DNA of 64,000 nt from NCBI RefSeq assembly GCF_000004075.3, contig NC_026658.2:25408075-25472074 (forward strand), given 5' to 3'. Made by a program: the position numbers and the translations under genes. Positions 47,937-59,352 of this stretch are shown one piece after another (positions within the stretch are counted from its first letter, which is position 1; every line of letters starts with the position of its first letter). Source of the DNA: Cucumis sativus (Eukaryota; Streptophyta; Magnoliopsida; Cucurbitales; Cucurbitaceae). The notes beneath the pieces were generated by a model, which worked only from the letters and a program-made list of their open reading frames with translations, had not been told where the DNA came from and did not search any database.

Positions 47937-50900
47937 AAGGATTCTGAATCTTCATGAGCATCAATTTAATTTGATCTTCTTTATAGATTTCTGGAGGAAA
48001 GAAACCAACGGTTTGGTTCAATGGAGCAAAGTCTGATCCTGATCTCCTATTTTAGAGCAATATGTGTATCTTATCGTATGTATGCAGTATGTAACAGTTA
48101 ATTTCTGCTCTAATCAACGTTTCTCTCGGCCCTACAGCAGCAGGAGTTTCATTTGATCAGAAAAATGAAACAAGCATTTCTCTGGTGGGATCTTTCTGAT
48201 GCTTGAGGTTTGTTAATTGTTCAATCTTTCAAGAAATATTTGATCCATGGAAATATGGCACATTATCACTATTACTGTTCAAATAAGTTTCTAGTGAGTA
48301 CAACCAGTTTTTAATTTCAAACGATTACTTGATGCAGTATGTATTCATGCGTAAGGTCTCAAATGTGATCCATCATCTAAAGCACAAAAAATATTATTAC
48401 ACACTAAGTCAGCATTGACAGTATTTGTATTGGATGGCTTGATGTGCAGAATGAGCACATCTATGTATAGTAGCAAATGTAGAGGAAGAGGAACTAATTT
48501 TTGGATTTGTTAGCTTCATAATGCATATATGTAAAGATAATTATAGCAAACTGGGGCACTTGCTAACTAGTTTACCATTAGCCTAACTTTAAATGTAATT
48601 GATGTTTTATTTCAGACCTGGCAATGATTTCTGGCAGGTATGTATGGGTTGTTTGATCCTCACTCCTCAAATTGCTTGAAGAATCATTTAGTGCACAGAG
48701 GATGGAGGTATCTGTGAAAGCCTCCTACTTGGTTGTTGATGCATTTCTGTTTCCTGTTTGTTGTTGGATCTCCCACATGAATGTCATGACATTCAGGTTT
48801 CTTTCTTACCGGTTATATGAATGAATTGGGTTCATTTTATTAAGGTGAAGTATTGTTCACAATCTTGAAAGTAATGGATAAATATGTTCGTGAGAATGAG
48901 GATTGATTTTCAATTTGAAAATATATAATATAGTACGAAATCTACACGGCTATTTCCTAACCTTTGTAATATGGAGCTCGATAGAATGTTTCCAACATGT
49001 GTAGCAAAAAATATTGTGGCAAAATGTACTTTATCTTGCCCATTCAAGGCCATCACCAAAATACTTGATAATCTTTTGGAAGTAAGATTGTGTGTAATGC
49101 CTTATCTACAATGATTTGTATCGTAGAATCCTCTTATGTAGGGAAATATAAAAATTGGGTGTGGATGGTTTACCCTACCAGCTTTGAACAAGCAACTCTA
49201 CCAAAACTCTAAAAGCTCCCCAGAGACGTAAAATACATATTTTTAATGCTTCAAAATATATAAATATAGGTTGATTTTAAACCTTTCTTCCCCCTGGCTA
49301 AAAGAAGATTGTGCTTATATGTGAATAAAAAAAAGTTAGGTCAATGAATATTTTTGAAAATATTATGATCACTATTTTATATTTAAGGGTTGCAATATAG
49401 GGCTGACCTGTTCCAGCATATAAATGGGTGCGCTCTTAAACGGTTTTTGTTCTTCCTTTTACAGTAGGTAGTGGTCATATCTTCATTTACAAGGACCCTT
49501 TTTCCCATAGATTGTGTACTTCGAGTTCTAAAGATCTTTGTACCCGTTAGTGTAAGATTATACAATGGCTTATGAGGAGAACTTTGTTTCTTGAAGTAAT
49601 TTAGTCACAGGTCAAGAAATTCAACCGTTGGTGCTTGTTGCAAGAGTTTTTGTACTCAATACTATGCTTGTGCCTATCCTCAAAACCATAAAACTAACGA
49701 TGTGGCCATCCACAGCAAGTCAGAGCACAAAATCAACAAAACCTTCCAAAAATCTACCATTCTTGGGACATGCTTGTAAGTGCTCTACAGAAACCGTGAT
49801 GTACCGTAGATGGCTGCAATTTTCCAGAGTATTTACTTTGTCAAAACAATCAGAAAGGTTCGTGGTCCTACATCTTACTATATATGTTGTTTATTTACTA
49901 TACAAAATGAAGAAACATATACATTCAAGTTGTTTGCCATATATTTGTCAAGCTAATTCCTGGATGATCATCAAGTGCTTGAAAAAATATAGGAAAGGAT
50001 GCATATATGGTGTGAAGATTTCCAATATTAGTGTAGCCTTGATTTCTACATCATCATCCCGGTGATGCGGGGGTTTAACTACATTAAATAAATCCCCAAT
50101 GTAGAGGAAAAAAATTACTGTGTGAAGTGTGACCGTAGGTAGGAAGTAAAAGTTCAGTCTGGCTCGGTTGAGTTAAAACCAACCGAACTGCCAGTAATCA
50201 ATTGAAGTGATTAACCGACGATTTAGTCGAACTGATCTGGCGGTTCTTCAATTACTTAAATCTAGATATCATGAATGAGTTTGGTTAGATGAAGGTGGGG
50301 GCACTCATTATTGGGTAAAAGTGGCTCTAATAGGCAAATAATCAGAATGCAAAGTACTGTCTAACGGTTTAAGTTAGCGAATCGATTCGAGGATTCTAAC
50401 CCGAATCGACAATTGTTTCGGTCGGTTTTAGTGGTTTTTTTGTCCATTTATTCCTTGTCAGTTGTGCCAACTGTTGTTGTTTTGTTGTTAGTTGACAAAA
50501 TTGATTGCAATTTGTATAGAATGTGTTATGTGACAGAAGATGAGAAGACTCATCTCCTTGTTTTGGTCAATGCATGTGGACTGCCGAACTAACTATTTTG
50601 AGCAAGTAGAGGGCAGATATCTGGTTGGCTATTAATTCGGCCTTCTTTTTTTACTTCGAAAGTTCATCCTTTTTTATTTCATTATTTCTCTCTAGAACAC
50701 TACATCTATAGTGTTGGATGGAAATTTCAACGTTGACTTTTTAATACAGATTATTTATATAAGAAATGACTGTGTTTGTTATAATTAAAATTATTATGAA
50801 TACTTATTATTTACTTTAAATAAGTTTAGGTGTTTGAATTTACCATTTTAAATGGGATCTTTAATTGTTTTAAATGGCATAATTTTACTATATTAGTAAT

Positions 50901-53390
50901 TAAGTTGGCTTGTTTTGAAAATGGTCTCTAGAATTATTAAGAACATATTTTTAGGTAATTATGAACATTTAAACGTTTTTTTAAAATTTCTCAACCATGT
51001 TTTAATTTTGCTATATTTTTGTAGATTTTTTTTTATATATAATTAAATTTGAACCATTTTTACATATATATAAAAAACCCTAAATGGTAGTTTTTACATA
51101 TAATTTTTTAGTGTATCCCATCCAAGAACTCAATTTTATTGAAACTCTTTGATTTTGGCACCAAGTTGTTAATGGTAGTTTAACCTTATTTTTATTTTGA
51201 CAAAGAAACTCTTGTATTTTTGTCATAGAATTCTCTCTCTCTCTGTAGCTCATCTACTCACATTAAATACTCTCATTGACTTGAGATTTTGAATTATATT
51301 TTATGTTTAATATTCAATGTGAATATTCAAATCTCTAACTTGTCTATTTGAGTTCTTAATTCTTAGATTGCATTGGCTCTGTGGATTTTGATGGCATGTT
51401 GGACACCAAGAAGAGTAACTTATTTATCATCTTTGGTTAGGAATACTTCAACTTAAAAGCCTTTGTTGACAAATCTTTTTCGAAGTAACAAATAGACTTT
51501 AATCTACCGTTAAATTTCTAGTGCATACGTGCGTATAAATTGGATAATTATATCTCGACAGCAAAATTTTACGAACATCTTAAGATCCTTGTTGTGGACA
51601 TTAAAACTACTAAAATATGAGAGATTTAACTATGAACTTCTTACGTTAAATTTAACAAATAATTTAGGTTATTAATTAATATGACTTCATGTCACCATGT
51701 GACTTACTCCAATTTTGAATACACATGTGTTTATGAGACTTTAAAAAAAATAATACCCTATGTGAAGTACTTTCCATCAAAGTTATTCACCCATTTATTT
51801 ACAAAATTACTATTTTTATTTAAAAAAAAGGAAAAAGTGTAGTTTGCAATAAAATAAATAAATAAATAAAATGCTTTAATTCTCAATTAATTAATTATTA
51901 GTAATATCGTTAGAGTCAAACAGTGATAAATTTGTTATCACTTTTGTAAGTGTTTTTAATTCAATAACTTCAAATTAAATGCAGTGTAGAAATTCAGCTA
52001 TGAGTATGATGATTTATTGTCACATATAATTTCAGGTAACTATAATTTAAAACAAAATTAAGCAGTGTTATTTTGGTCAAGGAGACGGTAAATATATCGA
52101 AACATCCACGGATGCCAGGTATTTACATCCGTGTAACAAAATCATTTTTTTCAATATTTTAGGTTTGTCCTTTCTTTCCATTTTTGTTCTTTTGCAATTT
52201 TTATTTTCTTTTCTATCGTTCTTTTCTCTTCTTCTGTATTTTTTTTTTCTCTAAACGGTTGTTTGGTTCAATATTGTGTATCGAATATAAAAGATCTTGA
52301 AAAAATATTGAGAATTTAGGTAATCAAATCTAAACGATTAAAATGTTGGTTGATGCATTTTATATCGTAGGCCTCTGAACTTTTTATGTTTCCGAAATTG
52401 TTCTTAAATATTTTGACGTTTTGTTTTAATTTTTTTAAAAAACTCAATTTTATCTTGAATAATTTTTGTTTTTTTATTTTTGAAAAAAATCCTATTGTTT
52501 ACTTTATTTTAAGATATATTATTAACCCATGGTTTGTTAATTAATCTCATTAAATACCATTTTTTAGTAAAAGTCAACACACCATTTACTATAAAGATAA
52601 AATGTTTGCAAAAGTAGTAAAAACTTAATACTTCTCAATCTTGCAACAAAAATATAAAATTTAGGTACATAATTGTTTGTAGTTATAATAGATAACCAAC
52701 CTACAAATAACGATAAAGTGTATAATAATACTTTTTAAAATGCAAATATATCAAGATACAGCAGAGATATACTTCTATTATTAGTAGACATTTGTGGCTT
52801 ATCATAGTAGGCCAATATTTGTAATATGATCTAACTATAAATAATCTACCATTAATACATATATACTAATATTTTGATTCTAATTGTTGTAGTTATACTT
52901 GTCGTTTTTAAATAAGAAGGCTTAATGAAGAGTAAGCCGAAAAAGTGATATACCTAATTTGATATGTCATCCAAAAAATATAGTTGGTATGAATATTGAT
53001 AAGTAGTGAATTGTATACTTGATATATTATTCTCTTTGTATTATTTTTCCACAATGTTGAGTTGCTCTTCCTAAATTTTGGTGTTACTACTCAATTTTAG
53101 ATCAAATGGATGCATTTTATGTATAACATATGTACTATATACTTAGAAACGTTTTAAAACTATAACAATGATGGAACTAATACATGATATCAAGTGACGA
53201 AACAAAATACTTAATTAAACGTAAGATTTTATAAATTTTGATATATTTTAGAAAATTTTGTATTCATAATAATTTTTGTATGGAAAATGAAATGGTAAAT
53301 AATATGAGAAATGAAAAAAAAATAGAGATAAAAATGAAGGAAAATAAATGAAGAATTAATGGGGAGTTGAAGGCGCCCCAACTGCATTGG
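47937..53390. other. Intergenic DNA between PORR and KCS genes
   Basis: No gene is supported. The first kilobase or so is more balanced in composition and may be the PORR 3' untranslated region. Bases 50,140-50,420 contain repeated CGGTT and AACCGA motifs resembling the element at 2,986-3,254. The rest is AT-rich. A 280-base segment at 51,733-52,011 is related to KCS intron 1 (separate entry). Confidence 0.45.
51733..52011 (+). repeat. Copy A of a ~270-bp sequence shared with KCS intron 1
   Basis: Aligned by eye with 54,288-54,549. Shared landmarks in the same order are GAAGTACTTT/AAAGTACTTT, AAAATGCT(T/C)TAATT, AGTGATAAATTTTG-like, GAATT..AATCAAATA-like and ATTAAATGCAG(T/C)GTAGAAAT. The conserved TAAATGCA is at 51,976-51,983. 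It lies about 1.5 kb upstream of the KCS start codon. Confidence 0.65.
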
Positions 53391-53449
53391 CACCAAGTTG
53401 GTGTTAGCAATAACTAACTCTCACCCACTTCCTTTCCTCTTCCCTCTCT

Positions 53450-53456
53450 TTATATT
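53450..53456 (+). promoter_or_regulatory. TATA box, KCS gene
   Basis: TTATATT in a CT-rich context, 70-76 bases before the KCS start codon. This suggests a short leader of about 45 bases. Confidence 0.5.
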
Positions 53457-53525
53457 CTCTCTTTCTTTCTCTCTCAAAATTCCCCAAATACCAAAATCTC
53501 TCTTTCTCTCACTCACACTCTCCTC

Positions 53526-56500
53526 ATGGCTAACGAACAACACCTTTTATCCACCGAGATCGTCAACCGCGGCATCGAATCCTCCGGCCCCAACGCCGGC
53601 TCCCTCACCTTCTCCGTCAGAGTCCGCCGCCGTCTCCCTGACTTCCTCAACTCCGTCAATCTTAAGTACGTCAAATTAGGCTACCATTATTTGATCAACC
53701 ACGCCATTTATCTCGCTACTGTTCCTGTTCTCGTCCTTGTCTTCAGCGCTGAAGTTGGAAGTCTCAGCCGTGAGGAACTTTGGCGCAAGCTATGGGAGGA
53801 TGCTCGCTACGATCTCGCTACTGTTCTATCCTTCTTCGCTCTCTTTGTTTTCACTCTCTCTGTTTACTTCATGTCCCGTCCTAGATCTATTTACCTCATC
53901 GATTTCTCATGCTTTCGCCCTTCCGATGAATTCAAGGTTAGTTCATTTTCTATTTCGCCTCATCTGATGATCATTTTCTATTTTTGTTTGGATTTGAATT
54001 ATACACACACTCTCGAGAACTCTACACATTATGCTTCTATTCGTTTTCCTTAACTTTCTTTTCGTACCGAAATGAAGCATCTCATGATGCGGTATACTTT
54101 TATTGATCCTACTAAAACTCAAGCATATCGGAAAAGGTGGTGTGTTTTGTCGTCGATTTTTTTTATTTAGTTCTTTTTCAATGAATATATATTTATAGGC
54201 AGCTTCTTGTAGTGATTGTTAATTAGTTTGTTGGTAACGAAAATTGAGATCATTTATTGATTTACTATTTGTTTAGAAGTGCTAGGAGTTTGAGATACTT
54301 TAATTTTAGAAGTGATACATATATGTAAAAGTACTTTGTTCATCTGAATCAATTTAAGACGTTATTGATTCTTTTTTAAAATGTCAATAACAAAAAAGGT
54401 AACAAAATGCTCTAATTTTTAATTAATTTATTAGTGATAATTTTAGCCAAACACAAACACAATAGTGATAAATTTTGAAGGTTCTCTTGAATTAAATCAA
54501 ATAAGTTCATATTAAATGCAGCGTAGAAATCCTTCGATTATGAGGATGAAAATTGAAAATAGAATTGTGTTTTTGAAAATTCATCGGCATTTTACAGGTA
54601 TCAAAGGAGGAATTCATAGAACTGGCGCGGAAATCGGGAAAATTCGACGAAGGAAGCCTAGAGTTCCAGAAGAGGATTCTACAGTCAGCGGGAATCGGCG
54701 ATGAAACCTACATCCCGAAATCGGTGATCGCCTCCGCCGATAACTGCGCCACCATGAAAGAAGGCCGAGCGGAGGCTTCCGCCGTCATGTTCGGCGCTCT
54801 GGACGAACTTTTCGAGAAGACTCGAATTCGTCCAAAGGACGTCGGAGTTCTTGTCGTGAATTGCTCGATCTTCAATCCGACGCCGTCGCTTTCCGCCATG
54901 ATCATCAACCATTACAAGATGAGAGGGAATATCTTGAGTTATAATCTTGGAGGAATGGGATGTAGTGCAGGGATTATTGCAATCGATTTGGCCCGGGATA
55001 TGCTTCAGTCCAATCCTAACAATTACGCCGTGGTGGTGAGTACGGAGGTTGTAGGATATAATTGGTACCAAGGGCGTGACAGGTCTATGCTAATTCCGAA
55101 CTGCTTCTTTCGCATGGGCTGCTCCGCTGTGATCCTGTCAAATCGCCGCCGTGACTACCACCGTGCCAAGTACCGCCTCGAACACGTAGTCCGTACACAC
55201 AAAGGTGCTGATGATCGCAGCTTCAGGTACTTCCTTCTCAGTTTTCTTTTCGTTCATGAATTGAAGACGTAACAAATCAGACCACCATTTTTCCTTCGTG
55301 TTAAAAAAGAAACCCAAAACAAACAAATAAATTAAGATTTTAAGTTTCAACGTAATATATATCTTAATTTATTTTCCCAAATCTCTAAAAAAAAAAAAAG
55401 ATATTTCCTAAGATATTTAAAGTAATAATGTGGTTAGTTTATTTATGACAATTTTGTTTCAAACTATTAAATTTTAAAAACATTTGCACATAATATTCTA
55501 TTAAATTCTTACAATACTTTATCAATGAGCTAAACTATTCCCTTTAGTTAGATTATATGTATACAAGAAATTTCATTAAACTTCCACTATATTTTTCATT
55601 AAAAAAATTCTATAAGTTTTTTTTTTGAAAAGCAATTTTAGTTTTAGACATTATGTTTTAGTTTCATTCAAATGCCAAAAAAAGTGACATATATATATTA
55701 CACGTTTCTTTAAGTACATCTACATATGATTGTGGTTGTCTTGAATGTGTATGGGCTTTTATTTGGTTGTAAAACTGTGCATTCCAAGGCCCATTTTAAT
55801 GCATATCTCAACTGCCAACAACAAATGTTAGTCGGATTCATGTGCCTATTCAAATATTTTAAAAAATCTATGAATACAGCAAAATTGATTTTGCTAATGT
55901 TATCAATAATAAAGTTTCACTAAAAACATTGTTACATTTTTAATTATTACCCCTAAAAGTACTAACTATTATAATATTTACCTTTATGCTTTCTAGGGTA
56001 GATTTTCAGGTTCGTTATATCATTAAACTGCCATGATAGAAATATTTCTTATAGGATGACAAAAACCAACACCCTTTGCAACCCACCAAAAAGAAAAATA
56101 TGGTTATTATTATTTAGGATGTGTTTGACATTGATTTTTTTAAAAAAAATTATGATAGATTGCAATAATAAGCTACTATTTATTTTACTATATTTATAAG
56201 TATTTTTATTCATTTTACTGTATGAACCTAAAAAAAGTACTCTTATTTGATAGGTTTAAATTTTCATACATCAATTTTTTACTAGTAAGTTTCTAAAACT
56301 GTGTATGGTTCAGTTTTAATTGAAATTGAATTCTATACGCATAAGGGAAAGGTGCATTTAATGTTGGTCTATTAACTGCCATCTTCTCAACTAAATGTTT
56401 GAACCACTAGCTTTTGAACTGTCACTAGTCCTTGCTGTTCCAAAACTTGTTGCTTTTCCATAATAATGATGGTAGTAATTTAAAGACAGAACAAGCCAGC

Positions 56501-57307
56501 ACGTGAGGTCTAAATCAACGTTCTAACTTCCAATTCTTAAATCTTTTATGTTGATTATGATGGTTTTAAATTATCCATTTTAGCTATGATAATTTACATG
56601 CGCATTTATTGAGGTACTTTTGTTTTTTCTTCCTTAGAACGTTATATACAATGAAATAACGTTCATTATTGAATTATAATTAGGTGTTGAAACATGAAGT
56701 TAATATTAGCTGTTTTGTTATCTTCAATGGTGGTTTGTTGTTTGGTGGCAGGTGTGTGTATCAGGAAGAAGATGAACAAGGATTCAAAGGCCTAAAAGTC
56801 AGCAAAGATCTAATGGAAATCGGAGGGGAAGCTCTCAAAACCAATATCACGACCCTTGGACCTCTCGTCCTGCCATTCTCGGAGCAGCTTCTCTTCTTTG
56901 CAACTCTGGTGTGGAGGCAATTCTTCAGCTCCGGCAGTGGTGTGATGAACCCAAAGAAGCCATACATTCCAGATTACAAGCAAGCATTTGAACACTTCTG
57001 TGTTCACGCAGCCAGCAAAGGCGTATTGAATGAATTACAAAGGAACCTTGAGCTTAGTGAGAGCAACATGGAGGCTTCTAGAATGACACTTCACCGATTT
57101 GGAAACACTTCCAGCAGCAGCATTTGGTATGAATTGGCTTATTTAGAAACCAAAGATCGGGTTAAGTCCGGGGACCGGATTTGGCAGCTGGCTTTTGGTT
57201 CTGGGTTCAAGTGTAACTCTCTGGTTTGGCGCTCGATGAGACGCAATCGCAAGCCTGCAAGGAGCCCATGGCTCGATTGCATCGATAGATATCCGGTTCA
57301 ATTTTAG
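53526..57307 (+). CDS. KCS10: 3-ketoacyl-CoA synthase, FIDDLEHEAD/KCS10-like
   Basis: Three exons (53526-53936, 54598-55226, 56752-57307) join with GT..AG borders into 531 residues. The enzyme condenses malonyl-CoA with an acyl-CoA at the first step of very-long-chain fatty acid elongation in the endoplasmic reticulum. Two N-terminal membrane segments (around [17 protein letters not shown] and [19 protein letters not shown]) precede the FAE1/CUT1-type condensing domain. The active-site cysteine is C259 in [10 protein letters not shown], with H432 in EHFCVHA and N465 in RFGNTSSSS; the 33-residue H-to-N spacing equals that of FAE1. The opening [18 protein letters not shown] and the C-terminal IDRYPVQF match Arabidopsis FIDDLEHEAD (550 residues), which is needed for the epidermal barrier and prevents organ fusion. 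The loop near 400-415 is shorter than in Arabidopsis. Confidence 0.94.
54288..54549 (+). repeat. Copy B of the ~270-bp sequence, in KCS intron 1
   Basis: Partner of 51,733-52,011. It ends about 48 bases before the intron 1 splice acceptor and holds TAAATGCA at 54,523-54,530, an exact match to the L1-box consensus TAAATG(C/T)A. Confidence 0.65.
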
Positions 57308-57960
57308 ACCGATACCTTGCCTTACTATTATTTTTTCTTTTAATGCTCTTTTGAAGGAAAAAGAAGGTTGTTTAATTTAAAACTACTTAAGTTAATATAG
57401 CAAAATAGATTTTGCTGCTTTGGAGGAAAGTTTCCTCTAATTTGAAAGTTGTAAAATCTATGAACGGTATGTTATTACTATCAATCTAAAAAATCACGTC
57501 TGAGTCTTAAAGTTATAAGTTATTGTAGTAGAAAAATTAGAATTGTTTAATCTTTTAATTTGTTTTTTTTAGATTTAAATTATGATATTCAAATTTGATG
57601 TTGAGAATCTACATTCGAGTAGACTCATAATTCGGTACTCTCCTAATTTGAAATAAAATCTCATACTATCAAATACTCTGTATTTAACCAAAACACAATG
57701 TTTAATATTAAAAAATTGAAACGATAAATAATTATAATGATTAGAAAACGTATTGATTTAAATAGGGAGATAGAATAATGTTTTGGATAAAAGGGATGGT
57801 AGGAAGATGAAACCATACTATATCATGCTAACCATTCTCTATCCATATCTTCAATCTTCCATGTGTCGAAGCTGCAAAATGCAAAATATATATTCAACTA
57901 CAAAATCAGTACATCACTATAAACCTGCCACACAATGTGTATGTATAGGTAAGAAAATTA
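57308..57960. other. Intergenic DNA after the KCS gene
   Basis: The sequence is AT-rich, with the KCS 3' untranslated region at its start. No gene is supported. Confidence 0.5.
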
Positions 57961-57964
57961 ATGG

Positions 57965-58115
57965 TAAATAACAAAATTCGTGAAATCATTTACAAGATAT
58001 AACAAAATTTTCAGATTTTATCACTAATAAACATCAATAAAAAAATGACATATAAAAGTTTATTAGTGTCTTCATGAAAGATTTGGCTATATTTTATATA
58101 AAAAATTTTCATTTT
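57965..58115. mobile_element. AT-rich foldback (MITE-like) element
   Basis: The left half (TTTACAAGATATAACAAAATTTT, then TATCACTAATAAACAT) and the reverse complement of the right half (TATAAAATATAGCCAAATCTTTC, then GACACTAATAAACTTTT) match over about 50 bases with substitutions. This is the same family as 43,865-44,035, and it is close to the 3' end of the next minus-strand gene. Confidence 0.6.
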
Positions 58116-58306
58116 ATTATATAGGGTTGAGTTTTATTGTCAACAAACGTCAAATTCATACCCCACAAAAAGTCCATTGAACTAGAGAATCAGTTCATCA
58201 CTCCGAAAAGGAAAAAAAAAGGAGAAACTAAAAGTGTACAAGAAGATGAAAGACATGCTGGCTCCTAAATGTGTTTTTCTAATTGGAAGGGGGGATTTCG
58301 TTAATA

Positions 58307-59185
58307 TTAAGAAAAGTTAAATTGATACCAGGATAGGTCAGGATCTTGAAGATAATCTTCCTCTACGCAATGATAATTCGAATACTGCAGCAAAAAATCA
58401 TCATTAATGCTCAACCAATCAGGAAATTCCATAGCATTATCAGAACTATGGCGACCATCAATCTCCAAAGCTTTCACATCCATGGACATGGACTTGATAT
58501 CAGCCATAGCATGCATAGCTTCCTCCTCCAAAACTCCCTCCTGTTGCATGTCCTTTTCACTCACTCCAGTTGGGTCATTATTGAACCAAAACACATCAGA
58601 AGCCATTAAATTCCCTTCTTCCTCACGTAAAGAAACTGATTTGGGAAGTTCCTGATGAGTATCGGGACAAGAAAGAGTGGGACAAATATATGAAGATGGT
58701 GGGGGCCAGAATGAAAGTGAGCAAAATGAAGAACAAGTATCCAAAGTTTTGAAATCATCATCAAAGGTTTGTATAGGGATTTCTGTATTGAGATTCTCAG
58801 GTGGAGGAGCAACAAGACCAGACCCATTTTCCAAATAAAATGAGCAATCATATGAACAATCTGGGTATATCCTGGGGTTTCTTCTGGATTTCCTTCTTCC
58901 TTCAGCTTCAAAACATTGGCCAAATTGAGGAAACAGAGGAAATGATTGTTTACTTTCTTGGTCCTGCTTTTGTTGCTGCTCTCTTGCAGCTTCTTTGGTT
59001 GATGATGCTCTATGGAGCTTAAGTGCAGTTACAATCTCTCTCCTAGCCTCAGCCATATCCAAAGGCACTTCCTTGTAAAGCCGCCGCCGGCTGTGGCGTC
59101 TCCTTCTAACCTGTTTCTTTGGTTCTTCATCTGGCTTTGAAATTTGTGCTGCAGCTTCAAAGTTGAGTTGATCTGTGGAATTCAT
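58307..59185 (-). CDS. Conserved plant protein of unknown function
   Basis: A single-exon protein of 292 residues. Residues 22-37 are strongly basic (KKQVRRRRHSRRRLYKE) and could be a nuclear localisation signal. They are followed by a conserved-looking helix PLDMAEARREIVTALKLHRA at 41-60 and a glutamine/lysine-rich stretch at 66-80. The middle is proline- and serine-rich (FWPPPSSYICPTLSC). The C-terminal third is acidic with FPDWLSINDDFLLQY and a tyrosine/tryptophan-rich end. Codon use and the absence of breaks support a real gene. I recall similar plant proteins labelled only as hydroxyproline-rich-like or uncharacterised and can give no function. The ATG is the first in frame. A TATTTAAA near 59,344-59,351 on the minus strand could serve as promoter. 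Confidence 0.75.
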   Translation of the reverse strand: MNSTDQLNFEAAAQISKPDEEPKKQVRRRRHSRRRLYKEVPLDMAEARREIVTALKLHRASSTKEAAREQQQKQDQESKQSFPLFPQFGQCFEAEGRRKSRRNPRIYPDCSYDCSFYLENGSGLVAPPPENLNTEIPIQTFDDDFKTLDTCSSFCSLSFWPPPSSYICPTLSCPDTHQELPKSVSLREEEGNLMASDVFWFNNDPTGVSEKDMQQEGVLEEEAMHAMADIKSMSMDVKALEIDGRHSSDNAMEFPDWLSINDDFLLQYSNYHCVEEDYLQDPDLSWYQFNFS

Positions 59186-59352
59186 TGAGTCAACGAGGAA
59201 AAACGATTTGAACTGTTTTAGCAGTTCAGGGAAGAAACAATCATAGAGAAATGATGCTAAACCTTGAGCTTACTATTTAATGTTTCATCTATTTACTTTC
59301 TATCAGGTAGGAAAAAAGGTGCAGAGATGAGGATTGATATCGGTTTAAATAA

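Noticed and set aside
49628..50065. 145-residue frame on the plus strand
   Set aside because: No family features, start context or codon bias. It lies in intergenic sequence, so I do not call it a gene.
51733..52100. Relic of a second, upstream KCS gene copy
   Set aside because: The intron-like homology ends near an AG/GTA, but the following sequence does not match exon 2, so a gene duplication is not supported.
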